This document shows positions 52,744 to 61,855 of a stretch of DNA of 64,000 nucleotides, one piece after another. The position numbers and the translations under genes were made by a program. Source of the DNA: an uncultured Caryophanales bacterium (lineage in GTDB: Bacteria > Bacillota_I > Bacilli_A > RF39 > UBA660); NCBI GenBank assembly GCA_946544685.1, contig CAMNML010000004.1:12339-76338 (forward strand), read 5' to 3'. The notes below the pieces were generated by a model. It was given only the letters and a program-made list of their open reading frames with translations. It made no database searches and had not been told where the DNA came from. How positions within the stretch are numbered: the stretch's first letter is position 1; every line of letters starts with the position of its first letter.

Positions 52744-54015
52744 TTAATTTTCCTCTCTAAGTTTTTGTTTTGCTTCTCTTACTTTTTCTCTTACATTTAT
52801 TTTTGCAGGACATATATATGAGCATAGCCCACATTCTATACATCTATTAGGTTCTAGTTTTTTTAATCGGTCTATGTTTTTTAAGCTATCTTTTATTAAA
52901 ACAGGTGATAATTTTGCAGGACAGTTTTCTACACATTTTCCACATCTTAAGCATGTTTGTTCTATTTCTTGTTCATAGTTAGGTAAAACTAATATACAGT
53001 TATCATTACAGTTTATTATTATGTCTTCTGTTGGTAGGCTTGTGCCCATCATTGGTCCACCTGCTACATATAGTGCTTCTTTTTCGTTTATTCCACCAAC
53101 TTTTTTTATTATTTCTTGTGCTGATGTACCCATTTTTACCATAACATTTTGAGGTCTCTTTAAATTTTCTCCTGTAAATGTTACTATTCTTTCTGTTAAT
53201 GGTTTCTTATATTTTAATGCTTCATATATAGCGTATATTGTTGATACATTACTTACAACAATTCCTTTTTCTATTGGTAGTCTTTCATAGTCTACTTTCT
53301 TTATATATTTTACTAATGATTTTTCCCATCCCATTGGATAGAAATTAGGAACTAATTGTAATTTTATTTTTAGATATGTTCCTATATAGTTTTCTATGAT
53401 ATTTTTTAGTTCTGTATTATGTGCTTTTATTGCTATTATTGCTTCTTCTATTTCATTTATTTCTCTTATAGCGTCTATTGTTTCTAGTATTTCGTCGCAT
53501 TTTTCTCTTATTAATACAAAATCTGCTGTTATGTATGGTTCACATTCTACTGCGTTTATTATTAGTGTTTTTATTTTTTGATCTGTATTATATTTTACAT
53601 ATGTTGGAAATCCACTTCCACCTAGTCCTACTATTCCACATTCTTGTATAGTTTTTATGAATTCTTTTTTTGTATATTTTGTTATATCATTGTTTTCATA
53701 TTCATTTTCTATTGCGTCTAAAAAGTCATTTTCTATTACTACACATTTTACTTTTTTTCCGTTTGATACATATTTTTCTTCATAGTCTATTACCGTACCA
53801 CTTACACTTGAGTGTATTGGAATTCTTAAATTTCCTTTTCTTTTTCCAATTACACTTCCTTTATATACGTAGTCACCTTTTTTTACAGCAACAGTTATAT
53901 TTGTATCTCCACCACTTATTAGTGGTATATATACATATTTCATTTTATTATATATTCCTATTTTATTTTTTATTGACATTTCTTTAAATCCTGGTATTTT
54001 TATTCCTGCTATCAT
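52744..54015 (-). CDS. rnfC: Rnf complex subunit RnfC
   Basis: 423 aa; NADH- and FMN-binding subunit on the cytoplasmic side. GIVGLGGSGFPTYVKY, INAVECEPYITAD, GENLKRPQNV and two 4Fe-4S motifs (CLRCGKCVENCP and CIECGLCSYICP, near residues 365 and 402). Slightly short but complete. First gene of the rnf operon. Confidence 0.96.
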   Translation of the reverse strand: MIAGIKIPGFKEMSIKNKIGIYNKMKYVYIPLISGGDTNITVAVKKGDYVYKGSVIGKRKGNLRIPIHSSVSGTVIDYEEKYVSNGKKVKCVVIENDFLDAIENEYENNDITKYTKKEFIKTIQECGIVGLGGSGFPTYVKYNTDQKIKTLIINAVECEPYITADFVLIREKCDEILETIDAIREINEIEEAIIAIKAHNTELKNIIENYIGTYLKIKLQLVPNFYPMGWEKSLVKYIKKVDYERLPIEKGIVVSNVSTIYAIYEALKYKKPLTERIVTFTGENLKRPQNVMVKMGTSAQEIIKKVGGINEKEALYVAGGPMMGTSLPTEDIIINCNDNCILVLPNYEQEIEQTCLRCGKCVENCPAKLSPVLIKDSLKNIDRLKKLEPNRCIECGLCSYICPAKINVREKVREAKQKLREEN

Positions 54016-54063
54016 GTTATACCTCCTATTATTAATTATACATTTTTTTTATGCAAATGAAAA

Positions 54064-54093
54064 GTGGTTTTACATTTATGTAAGAAAAACCAC
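54064..54093 (-). terminator. terminator of the pseudopilin gene at 54103
   Basis: GTGGTTTT/AAAACCAC stem with a 14-base loop, then TTTTCATTT on the minus strand. Confidence 0.65.
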
Positions 54094-54102
54094 ATTTTTC
54101 TT

Positions 54103-54462
54103 TTACTCACAATCGCCATATATATATTTGTATTTATTTTGTTCGTTTGTTATTTTAATGCACCCAGTCATTTCTTCTTTCGTTTTTGGATTTATTATTT
54201 GACTTTTATTTATTAGTCCTGATTGTTTTAGTTCTTGCATTGTTATTACTGATGTTTGATTTTCTTCTGGTAATTTGGATGTATTTTGATTTGTGTATAT
54301 TTTTGAGATATTTATTATTGTATTTATTTGATCCTGTTCTACTACATTTTCTGAATTGTCCAATTGTTTTACTACTTTTGGTATTATAATTGTCATTATT
54401 AGTAGTAATACCGCTATTGTTGTTAATAGCTCTACAAGTGTAAATGCTCGATTATCGTTCAT
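54103..54462 (-). CDS. second orphan pseudopilin-like protein
   Basis: 119 aa. NRAFTLVELLTTIAVLLLIMTIIIPKVV is a prepilin N-terminus (cleavage before Phe, conserved Glu5). The C-terminal half has two Cys (MTGCIKI and GDCE at the end). Like the copy at 44224, no assembly genes are near. Confidence 0.75.
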   Translation of the reverse strand: MNDNRAFTLVELLTTIAVLLLIMTIIIPKVVKQLDNSENVVEQDQINTIINISKIYTNQNTSKLPEENQTSVITMQELKQSGLINKSQIINPKTKEEMTGCIKITNEQNKYKYIYGDCE

Positions 54463-54519
54463 ATTATACCTACTTTCTTTTTTTATTATACAATATTTTT
54501 GTTTTAATTAAAAGAAAAA

Positions 54520-54544
54520 TGGATGAATGTCATCCATTTTAACC
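54520..54544. terminator. perfect terminator stem AAAATGGATG/CATCCATTTT
   Basis: Ten-base perfect stem with T-rich sequence after it on the minus strand. Probably ends transcripts from a promoter near 54650 and the gene at 54700. Confidence 0.7.
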
Positions 54545-54699
54545 GATATATTTTATTTATAAGTTTATTTTAAAATTTATATTAATTTTTTTACTAGTAA
54601 GGAGTGAAAATTATTTTTATTTTTTTCTACTAATATCACCTCGTTTCTATTATCATTATAGTTCGAGTTTGTGTAGTTTTAGTGAAAAAAATGTGAAAG
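54545..54699 (-). other. 155-base stretch with TATAAT and GAGGTGATA
   Basis: On the minus strand a TATAAT near 54657 is followed by GAGGTG and a 20-codon GTG frame (V-I-L-V-E-K-N-K...), then the terminator at 54520. It might encode a tiny peptide or RNA, or be 5' leader sequence. Weak. Confidence 0.25.
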
Positions 54700-55290
54700 T
54701 TATATTTTTAGACCGCATACTGGGCAAATTTCTGATTTTTCTGGTATTTTTGATTTACAGTTTGGACATTCTTTTCTGTTTTTTTTGTTATTTTCTTTTT
54801 TATTTATTTTATCTTCTATTATTTCATTTTTATTAAATTTTATATTTATATTTTCTAGATTGTCTTTTCTCGAAACTTTATATATTACAGGATTTTTTTC
54901 TAGTCCTTTTGGTTGCCACGTGTATTCTATTTCTTGTCTTTTTTTGTCTTCTGTTTTTTGTTTGTTTAAGTTATTTATATTTAGTTCTAATCCCAAAAAA
55001 ATGTTAAATATAAATGGAAAGAGTGTTAATTCTATTACATATAGATTGTCTTTGTTGTATATTGTGCATATTTTTTTATATATTATATAGTTTGTGTATA
55101 AATTTATTAATGGTATAAATATAAGTATAAGATTATATTGTGGTAGATTATATTTATTTATTAATAGTATTTTATTATATATTGGTATTAGACCTTTTTT
55201 TGAGTTTAGACCTATATTTTTAAATATTAGTGCCATACCGAAACATGATGGTATTTGTAATATTATTAGTATGATTATTATTATTTCCAT
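54700..55290 (-). CDS. DUF5684-like membrane protein with C-terminal zinc ribbon
   Basis: 196 aa. Three to four membrane spans (residues 1-110) with KKGLIPIYNKILLINKYN as in DUF5684 proteins, a charged linker, and a zinc ribbon CPNCKSKIPEKSEICPVCG at the end. Function unknown. Follows the MBL gene on the same strand. Confidence 0.65.
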   Translation of the reverse strand: MEIIIIILIILQIPSCFGMALIFKNIGLNSKKGLIPIYNKILLINKYNLPQYNLILIFIPLINLYTNYIIYKKICTIYNKDNLYVIELTLFPFIFNIFLGLELNINNLNKQKTEDKKRQEIEYTWQPKGLEKNPVIYKVSRKDNLENINIKFNKNEIIEDKINKKENNKKNRKECPNCKSKIPEKSEICPVCGLKI

Positions 55291-55307
55291 TTTTTGTCCT
55301 TCTTTCT

Positions 55308-55823
55308 TTATAAATCAAAGTATATATTATTTCTTAGTTCGTGTTCTAAAATCGTGTCATTTCCATGTCCTGGATATATTTCTGTGTTATTAGGGTATTT
55401 TTTTATTTTCTTTATACTATCTAATAATTGTTTATAATCACTTGTTTCTAAGTCTGTTCTTCCTACTGTATTTTGAAAAATAAAGTCTCCTACAAACATT
55501 TTATTTTCTTTTTTAAAATAAAAGCTTACAGAATCACTTGTATGACCTTTTGTTTCAATGATTTCAAATTCAAAGTTTTTAATTTTTATTTTTTTGTTTA
55601 ATGTTTTATAATCGTATATTTTTATATTTTTAAAATTTGTAAGTGCTCCTACGTGATCAAAGTGATAATGTGTTATTAAAATTGCCTGTATGTTTAAATC
55701 TTTTATTTCTTCTTTTATTTTTTCATAGTCATCTCCTGGGTCTACTATTATTGCATCATTTTCATTTGTTAGTATATAACAGTTAGTTCTAATGTATCCT
55801 ACTTTTATTTTTTTAACGATCAT
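55308..55823 (-). CDS. metallo-beta-lactamase-fold hydrolase (glyoxalase II-like)
   Basis: 171 aa: ITHYHFDHVGAL (HxHxDH metal site), IIVDPGDD, KGHTSDSVSFYF, FVGDFIFQNTVGRTDL and YPGHGND. Small YcbL/glyoxalase II-like enzymes hydrolyse thioesters. Overlaps the preceding 70-aa gene by 11 bases. Confidence 0.92.
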   Translation of the reverse strand: MIVKKIKVGYIRTNCYILTNENDAIIVDPGDDYEKIKEEIKDLNIQAILITHYHFDHVGALTNFKNIKIYDYKTLNKKIKIKNFEFEIIETKGHTSDSVSFYFKKENKMFVGDFIFQNTVGRTDLETSDYKQLLDSIKKIKKYPNNTEIYPGHGNDTILEHELRNNIYFDL

Positions 55824-56025
55824 TTATATTTCTTAGTGCTTCTATTTTTTCACTAACTGTCATTTGTGGTCTTTGTTCTTCTTTTGTTTCTATTGGCTTT
55901 ATTTGTTTTATTTTATTCATATTCATTTTTATTTGTTCTATTTTATTTTTTTCTTGAAAGTCTTGATTGTATGCACTTATTGTTGATTTATTATTTATAA
56001 ATGGGTTTTTTTGAAATGGGTTCAT
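55813..56025 (-). CDS. hypothetical 70-aa charged protein
   Basis: Not recognised. Asn/Gln/Lys-rich, no membrane span (MNPFQKNPFINNKSTI...; KEEQRPQMTVSEKIEALRNI). Start overlaps the rnhB stop (ATGA) and its end overlaps the MBL gene, so it is part of the rnhB operon. Confidence 0.6.
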   Translation of the reverse strand: MNPFQKNPFINNKSTISAYNQDFQEKNKIEQIKMNMNKIKQIKPIETKEEQRPQMTVSEKIEALRNINDR

Positions 56026-56651
56026 TTGTTTCCTCCTTCTAATATTTCTTTTACTGGTCCGTAAGATTTTCTATATCCTTCTATTAATCCATATTGTTTT
56101 AGTGCTTCTAGGTGTTTTTTCGTTGGATATCCTTTATGATTTTTAAATCCATATTGTGGATATTTAATGTCTAGGTCGTACATCATTTTATCTCTTGTTA
56201 CTTTCGCTATTACACTTGCTGCCGCAATTGATATACTTTTTGCATCTCCTTTTATTATTGATGTCGATGGTATATCTAATTCTAGTGGCATTGCGTCTAT
56301 TAGTACATGTTCTAGTTTTATTTTTTCTTTTACTTTATTAATTGCTTGTTTCATTGCTAGTTTTGTCGCTTCGTATATATTTACTTCGTCTATAATTTCA
56401 GGTCCAATTATTCCTACTTCACATGCTATTGCGTTTTCTTTTATGTATTCATAATATGCATTTCTTTTCTTTTCTGATAGTTGTTTTGAGTCCGTTAGTC
56501 CTTCTAATACAAAGTTTTGTGGTAGTACTACACATGCTGTTACTACTGGTCCTATTAATGGTCCTCTTCCTACCTCATCAACTCCACCTATATATTGTAT
56601 TCCTGTTTTATATAGTTCTTTTTCATATTTGTATAAATCATATTTTTCCAT
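56022..56651 (-). CDS. rnhB: ribonuclease HII
   Basis: 209 aa; removes ribonucleotides from DNA and RNA primers. GGVDEVGRGPLIGPVVTACV (Asp-Glu pair), GLTDSKQLSEKKR, VLIDAMPLELD and KGDAKSISIAAASVIAKVTRD are the active-site blocks. Starts within the 3' end of the upstream membrane-protein gene. Confidence 0.95.
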   Translation of the reverse strand: MEKYDLYKYEKELYKTGIQYIGGVDEVGRGPLIGPVVTACVVLPQNFVLEGLTDSKQLSEKKRNAYYEYIKENAIACEVGIIGPEIIDEVNIYEATKLAMKQAINKVKEKIKLEHVLIDAMPLELDIPSTSIIKGDAKSISIAAASVIAKVTRDKMMYDLDIKYPQYGFKNHKGYPTKKHLEALKQYGLIEGYRKSYGPVKEILEGGNK

Positions 56652-57468
56652 TTTCTTGTACCTCTTGATAGTGCATTATTGTATATGTTGCACATCCTAT
56701 TCCTCCTATTATGATCATAATTATACTTGATTTTTTTAAAGTGTTTAATAGTGTTGGTAAATATTTGCTTACGTATCTTATTATATTCTCGTCTATTCCA
56801 GTTGTATATATTGTTTTTGATAATGAAAGCCACAGTATAAAAAATATTATACCTGTTATTAGTGTTGTCAATCCAATATAAATATATCCATCTTTTGATC
56901 TATTAATTAATATTATTAATGCTGCTATTAGTATTGTTATTCCTAGAATATACGCTGTTGTTTTTTTTGATAGGAACGTTGATATTATTTTTATATCGTT
57001 TTTATATAATTCAACTTCTTCTATACTTTGTTCTATTTCTTTTGTTATGTCATCTAGTTTTTTATTTATTATTTCTTTTTCTTCTTCTGTAATTCCTGTT
57101 AGTTCTTGGTGCTCTAATATTATATTGTTTACAATTTGTTTTAGCTCGTCACTATTAACATAAGGGTTATTTTCATTATATAATATATTATTATAAAGTG
57201 TTTTTGTATTTTGTTTTATATAATAACTTAATTGGTCACTCTCAATTATTTCTTGAAGTATTTCAGGATTTATTTGTTCTTCTAATTTTTTGTATTCATC
57301 TGTTTCTATTATTTCATTTTCTATATTTATATTATCTATAATTTTATTTATATTTTCTTTTGTTATTCCTCTACTTATGTTAATTTGCACCATTAATAAT
57401 ATTTCTAATACAAAAAGTGCTATTGTTAATATAAAACTAATTAAGTATTTTATTATTTTATTTTCCAT
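56638..57468 (-). CDS. hypothetical membrane protein, 276 aa
   Basis: N-terminal helix (ISFILTIALFVLEILLMVQI), a Glu/Asn-rich outer domain (about residues 35-165), then three spans (TAYILGITILIAALIILI, YIGLTTLITGIIFFILWLSL, SSIIMIIIGGIGCATYTIM). No known domain seen. Head of the rnhB operon; 14-base overlap with rnhB. Confidence 0.6.
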   Translation of the reverse strand: MENKIIKYLISFILTIALFVLEILLMVQINISRGITKENINKIIDNINIENEIIETDEYKKLEEQINPEILQEIIESDQLSYYIKQNTKTLYNNILYNENNPYVNSDELKQIVNNIILEHQELTGITEEEKEIINKKLDDITKEIEQSIEEVELYKNDIKIISTFLSKKTTAYILGITILIAALIILINRSKDGYIYIGLTTLITGIIFFILWLSLSKTIYTTGIDENIIRYVSKYLPTLLNTLKKSSIIMIIIGGIGCATYTIMHYQEVQENGKI

Positions 57469-57511
57469 ATTACCACCTAATTTTATTATACATATTTTAT
57501 AATTAAATAAA

Positions 57512-57532
57512 AACCTAGGGAATCCCTAGGTT
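57512..57532 (-). terminator. tRNA-Ser terminator
   Basis: AACCTAGGG/CCCTAGGTT stem with loop AAT, then TTTATTTAATT on the minus strand. Confidence 0.85.
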
Positions 57533-57543
57533 AAATTACTATA

Positions 57544-57634
57544 TGGCGGAGTTGGAGGGATTTGAACCCTCGCGCCAGTTACCCGACCTACACCCTTAGC
57601 AGGGGCGCCTCTTCAGCCTCTTGAGTACAACTCC
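57544..57634 (-). tRNA. tRNA-Ser (anticodon GCU)
   Basis: 91 nt including an encoded CCA. Acceptor GGAGTTG/CAACTCC, discriminator G, anticodon stem CGCCC/GGGTG around loop CTGCTAA (anticodon GCU), a long variable arm typical of serine tRNAs, and T-arm GAGGG/CCCTC with loop TTCAAAT. Reads AGC/AGU codons. Confidence 0.97.
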
Positions 57635-57649
57635 AACGCTACGTATATA

Positions 57650-57678
57650 ATTTTACATTATATACATAATTATGTCAA
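57650..57678 (-). promoter_or_regulatory. tRNA-Ser promoter
   Basis: Minus-strand TTGACA (57673-57678), 17 bases, TAAAAT (57650-57655). Confidence 0.7.
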
Positions 57679-57689
57679 TAATATAGAGT

Positions 57690-58382
57690 TTAATTTTTTA
57701 GGAATTCTATAATTTCTTCAGTTATTTCTTCTTTTTTTTCACTTCTAAATACATCGTGTGTTACACCATCGCATATTAATATATTCTTATCTTTTGATGG
57801 AACTGTATTGTATATTAGATCTGCTGTGTCAAGTGGAACTAATGCATCATTGTTTCCTTGAATAATGAGTATTGGCTGTTCTAGTGTTTTTAGATTATGT
57901 TCATTATTTTTTACAAGGTTTGCAAATTCTTTTACTGCACTTATTGGCATTTTTAGAAGTCTTGTTATTATTTCATCTTTTGGATAGTCTTTCATTATTT
58001 TAGGAGTATTTTTTAGTGATTCTATTAATTTAAAATTTTCTTCTTTAAATCCTGCAAATTTAAATGCAGCCGCTATTAATACTACTTTTTTTACTTCTTC
58101 ATATTTATTTGCAATGTGTGTTGCTATTACTCCTCCCATTGAATGACCTATCACATATATTGTTTTGTAGTTATTTTTTATCAAGAAATCCATCATATCT
58201 TCTGCTGATTTTATCCAGTCTTGTTCTTTCATATTTGATTTAAATAGTCCATCATGTCCTGGAAGTGTATATGAAAATACATCATATTCTTTTATAAGTT
58301 CTAGCCTATGTTGTAGGTATTCTTCATCATATGTTCCTCCTGCGAATCCGTGTATAATTAAAATTGCTTTTCTAAATAACAT
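57690..58382 (-). CDS. alpha/beta hydrolase (carboxylesterase type)
   Basis: 230 aa: LIIHGFAGGTYDEEYL (oxyanion HG), nucleophile GHSMGGV (about residue 89), an Asp in IIQGNNDALVPLD, and catalytic His near CDGVTHDVF. Like the Est30/YvaK monoacylglycerol-lipase-type carboxylesterases. Confidence 0.9.
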   Translation of the reverse strand: MLFRKAILIIHGFAGGTYDEEYLQHRLELIKEYDVFSYTLPGHDGLFKSNMKEQDWIKSAEDMMDFLIKNNYKTIYVIGHSMGGVIATHIANKYEEVKKVVLIAAAFKFAGFKEENFKLIESLKNTPKIMKDYPKDEIITRLLKMPISAVKEFANLVKNNEHNLKTLEQPILIIQGNNDALVPLDTADLIYNTVPSKDKNILICDGVTHDVFRSEKKEEITEEIIEFLKN

Positions 58383-58416
58383 TTTATCACCTGCTAATAT
58401 TGTATCACATTTTTTA

Positions 58417-60231
58417 TTATATATCTAATTCTATTTTATATATTTTTGACCATACGTCTAATTGGTATAAAAAAGCTAGTAATTGTGGTCCTGTCATAAG
58501 TTGACCAAACCATGGTTCTTTGAAACTTTCTCCTTTTGTTTCTATTAATTCTTGTAGTTTTTCTTTATCAAATATTTTATATAGTATTGATTTTTTGTTT
58601 TTTAATCTCTTTTTTAACATTTTTGTAATTAGTTCTCTATATATAGGATTATGAGTTTTAGGATATGGATTCTTTTTTCTTGTTGTAATTTCTTGTGGTA
58701 ATAAGTCTTTATATGCTTCTCTTAGTATTCCTTTTTCTTGTTCATTATAAAATTTATATTTCCATGGTAAGTTCCATAGGTATTCTATTAATTTTGTATC
58801 TGCGAATGGTACTCTTGCTTCAAGGCTTGCACGCATTGTCATTCTATCTTTTCTTTCTAATAGTGTAGGCATAAAGTATGTCATATTTAAGTAGAATAGT
58901 TTTTTATATTTATATTCTTCTTTGTTTCTTGTTTTTGGCACTTCTTTTATTATATTGTCATATTGGTTATTTATAAATTCTTTTAGTTTTAGCTTTTTTT
59001 GTAATTCTTTTTTTAATAGATTATTTCTGGATTCTATGCTGTCTAACCATGGAAAACATTCTCTATTCATTACCTCAGTTCTATAAAACCATGGATAGCC
59101 TCCAAATATTTCGTCTGCGCATTCTCCACTTAGTATTACTTTGTAGTCTTTTGCGATTTCCTTGCTAAACCATAGTAGTGATGAGTCAATATCAGCCATT
59201 CCTGGTAAGTCTCTTGCTAATACTCCTTCTTTTAGGTATTTTGCTAGTTTTTTTTGTGTTATTATTTTATAGTGATGTCTTGTTTTGAATTTTTCTTTCA
59301 TTAAATTTATAAATTCGTTGTCTCTTGATACTGTAAATTTTGTTTTTTCAAAGTATTTGTCATTGTCTTCATAGTCTATTGAGTATGTATCTAGTATTTT
59401 ATTTTGTTTTTTATATTCATTTGAGCAAATTGCTGTTATTATGCTTGAGTCTAGCCCTCCACTTAGTAGGCAGGCTATATCTACATCACTTATCATTTGC
59501 CTTTTTATTGAATCTGTTAGGTATTTTTTTATTTTTTCTTTTGCTTCTTCAAATGTATCTTTACATTTTTGATTTTTAATATTCCAGTATCTTTTTATTT
59601 CTATTTTATTTTTTTCATATTTCATGTAATGTCCTGGTCTTAATTCATATATATTTTTAAATACTCCACTTCCTGGTATTCTCGATGGTGAAAGAGATAA
59701 TAGTTCTTGCAATGATTCTTTATTTATTATTGGTTTAACTAGGTTATTTTTTAAAAGAGCTTTTATTTCTGATGCAAATATAAAGTTGTCTTTTATTTTT
59801 GTGTAGAATAGTGGTTTTACTCCTACTCTATCTCTTGCTAAAAATAGTTTATCGTCATGGTATATTGCGAATGCATATATTCCTTCTATCATGTCTAATA
59901 TTTTTTCTTTGTATTCTATGTATCCTATTAATAGTACTTCTGTATCGCTTGTTGTTTTAAATTCGTATTTTTGTTTTAGTTTTGTTCTTAAATCTTCTGT
60001 ATTATATAATTCTCCGTTATATACTATCGTGTATCCTTTATATGTCATTGGTTGTCTTCCATTTTTTAAATCTATTATTGATAGTCTTCTATGACCTAGT
60101 AGTATTTTATTATTTATATAGTATCCTTTTTGGTCTGGTCCTCTATATTTTAGTGATTTTGTCATTTTCTTTATTATTTTTTTATCTTGTTTTTGATGGT
60201 TATCGCTATACCATCCTGTTATTCCGCACAT
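58417..60231 (-). CDS. asnB: asparagine synthase (glutamine-hydrolysing)
   Basis: 604 aa. N-terminal glutaminase with catalytic Cys2 (MCGITGWYSD), RGPDQKGYY, HRRLSIIDL and VYNGELYN; the C-terminal synthase has the ATP loop CLLSGGLDSSIITAI and SGECADEIFGGYPWF. Makes asparagine from aspartate, glutamine and ATP; some AsnB relatives instead amidate peptidoglycan precursors. Divergent from dpaA. Confidence 0.95.
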   Translation of the reverse strand: MCGITGWYSDNHQKQDKKIIKKMTKSLKYRGPDQKGYYINNKILLGHRRLSIIDLKNGRQPMTYKGYTIVYNGELYNTEDLRTKLKQKYEFKTTSDTEVLLIGYIEYKEKILDMIEGIYAFAIYHDDKLFLARDRVGVKPLFYTKIKDNFIFASEIKALLKNNLVKPIINKESLQELLSLSPSRIPGSGVFKNIYELRPGHYMKYEKNKIEIKRYWNIKNQKCKDTFEEAKEKIKKYLTDSIKRQMISDVDIACLLSGGLDSSIITAICSNEYKKQNKILDTYSIDYEDNDKYFEKTKFTVSRDNEFINLMKEKFKTRHHYKIITQKKLAKYLKEGVLARDLPGMADIDSSLLWFSKEIAKDYKVILSGECADEIFGGYPWFYRTEVMNRECFPWLDSIESRNNLLKKELQKKLKLKEFINNQYDNIIKEVPKTRNKEEYKYKKLFYLNMTYFMPTLLERKDRMTMRASLEARVPFADTKLIEYLWNLPWKYKFYNEQEKGILREAYKDLLPQEITTRKKNPYPKTHNPIYRELITKMLKKRLKNKKSILYKIFDKEKLQELIETKGESFKEPWFGQLMTGPQLLAFLYQLDVWSKIYKIELDI

Positions 60232-60281
60232 ATAATCACCCTCATATTATTTTATGTTGTTTTATTGTTTTTGAGACTGTA

Positions 60282-60308
60282 ACATTTTGTTTATTTTTTC
60301 ATATGTTA
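60282..60308 (+). promoter_or_regulatory. sigma K-like promoter of dpaAB
   Basis: AC (60282-60283), 16 bases, CATATGTTA (60300-60308), fits sigma K rules (AC-N16/17-CATAnnnTA). spoVF is a mother-cell sigma K operon in Bacillus. Confidence 0.55.
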
Positions 60309-60327
60309 GATTGAGAGGGATGAGATA

Positions 60328-61191
60328 ATGGAAGTTTTAGTTTTAGGCGGAGATATGAGATATTTGGAGGTTATTGAGTCTTTAAGTTGTAAGTACAATG
60401 TCACACTTGTTGGTTATAAGAATACTTTTGTTAATAATTTAGTTAAGAATATTGATATTGATAAAGTTGATATTAGTCGTTATGATGTTGTTGTTTTGCC
60501 TATTAATGGTGTTATGGATAAGTATTTAGTTAATTGTCGTTTTAATAATAATCCTATTAAGTTGCCTAGAGATTTTTTTGTAGGTAGTAAGGACAATGTT
60601 TTGATTTTTTCTGGCATTCCTACTCCTTGTTTAGATAATATGTTGGAAATTTCTAATAGAGGTTGTATTTACATGATGCATGATAAGGAGGTTATAACTG
60701 AGAATTCTGTTCCTACTGTTGAGGGAATTATAGCTGATGTTATTAACAATACAGATAAGACTCTTGCTGATTCTCGTGTTTTAGTTTTTGGTTATGGTAA
60801 TATTGGGTCTTTACTTGTTAAGTATTTACGTATGATGGGCGCTGATGTTTGTGTTTCTATCATTAAAGAGAGTGATAAGCATATTCTTGATAGTGATGGT
60901 ATTTCTAATTTTTATTCATATTGTCGCGAGGATTTAATTAGTAATATTAATTGTTCTGATGTTATTATTAATACTGTTCCTAAAACTGTTATTGGTGAGA
61001 ATTTAATACGTTTTATTAATCCTAATTGTTATGTTTTAGATGTTGCCTCTCATCCACATGGTATTGATCAGGAGGTTTTAGCGGAGTATTTTATTAAGAG
61101 TAAGTTATATTTAGGTATTCCTGGTAAGATTGCTCCTAAGACTTCTGGTATGATTTTATCTAAAAAGATTTCTAAAGTTATGGGGGATTAG
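60328..61191 (+). CDS. dpaA: dipicolinate synthase subunit A
   Basis: 287 aa (SpoVFA). Makes dipicolinic acid for the spore core together with DpaB. LVLGGDMRYLEVIESL, then a Rossmann fold with VFGYGNIGSLLVKYLRMMGADV, IINTVPK and the ending YLGIPGKIAPKTSGMIL. GAGAGGGATGAG before the ATG. dpaB follows 1 base later. Confidence 0.95.
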   Translation: MEVLVLGGDMRYLEVIESLSCKYNVTLVGYKNTFVNNLVKNIDIDKVDISRYDVVVLPINGVMDKYLVNCRFNNNPIKLPRDFFVGSKDNVLIFSGIPTPCLDNMLEISNRGCIYMMHDKEVITENSVPTVEGIIADVINNTDKTLADSRVLVFGYGNIGSLLVKYLRMMGADVCVSIIKESDKHILDSDGISNFYSYCREDLISNINCSDVIINTVPKTVIGENLIRFINPNCYVLDVASHPHGIDQEVLAEYFIKSKLYLGIPGKIAPKTSGMILSKKISKVMGD

Positions 61192-61192
61192 T

Positions 61193-61768
61193 ATGAAGAT
61201 TGGTTTTGCGATTACATCTTCTTATTGTACTGTTGAAAAAATTATGGAGCAGGTTTTGAATTTGGTTGAGCTTGGATATGATGTTATCCCTATTGCTTCA
61301 CCTGGTGTTGTTACTTGTGATACAAGATTTGGTAAGGGTCGGGATTTTAAAGAAGTTTTAGAGACTATTACTGGTCATGAGGTTACTTGTACTATTGTTG
61401 ATGCAGAAAGATTTGGTCCTAAGGAAAAATTAGATCTACTTGTTGTCGCTCCTGCTACTGGTAATACTATAGCGAAACTTGCTAATGGTATTACTGATAG
61501 TCCGGTTACTATGGCTACTAAGGCAACTTTAAGGAATGAAAGTCCTATTGTTATTGGTGTTTCTACTAATGATGGATTAGGCTTAAATGGTGAAAATATT
61601 ATGAAGTTATTAAATACTAAGAATATTTATTTTATTCCATTTGGTCAGGATAATTATGAGAAGAAGCCTAATTCTTTAATATCTCATTTTGATATGCTTA
61701 TACCTACTATTGAAGAGGCTTTATCTAATAGACAAATTCAACCTGTTTTAAAGGAATATAAAAAGTAA
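61193..61768 (+). CDS. dpaB: dipicolinate synthase subunit B
   Basis: 191 aa (SpoVFB), a flavoprotein-fold partner of DpaA: KIGFAITSSYCTVEKIMEQV, PIASPGVVTCDTRFG, VVAPATGNTIAKLANGITDSPV and VIGVSTNDGLGLNGENI. Terminator AAAGTAAAAC/GTTTTACTTT follows at 61762-61787. Confidence 0.95.
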   Translation: MKIGFAITSSYCTVEKIMEQVLNLVELGYDVIPIASPGVVTCDTRFGKGRDFKEVLETITGHEVTCTIVDAERFGPKEKLDLLVVAPATGNTIAKLANGITDSPVTMATKATLRNESPIVIGVSTNDGLGLNGENIMKLLNTKNIYFIPFGQDNYEKKPNSLISHFDMLIPTIEEALSNRQIQPVLKEYKK

Positions 61769-61787
61769 AACTATTTTGTTTTACTTT
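61762..61787 (+). terminator. dpaAB terminator
   Basis: AAAGTAAAAC/GTTTTACTTT stem, T-rich tail. Confidence 0.8.
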
Positions 61788-61855
61788 TTTCTTTTGTTAT
61801 TATTTCAAATAAATTAGTAAAGTTATTGAACATGTCTTCTATATATTTTTTTCTT

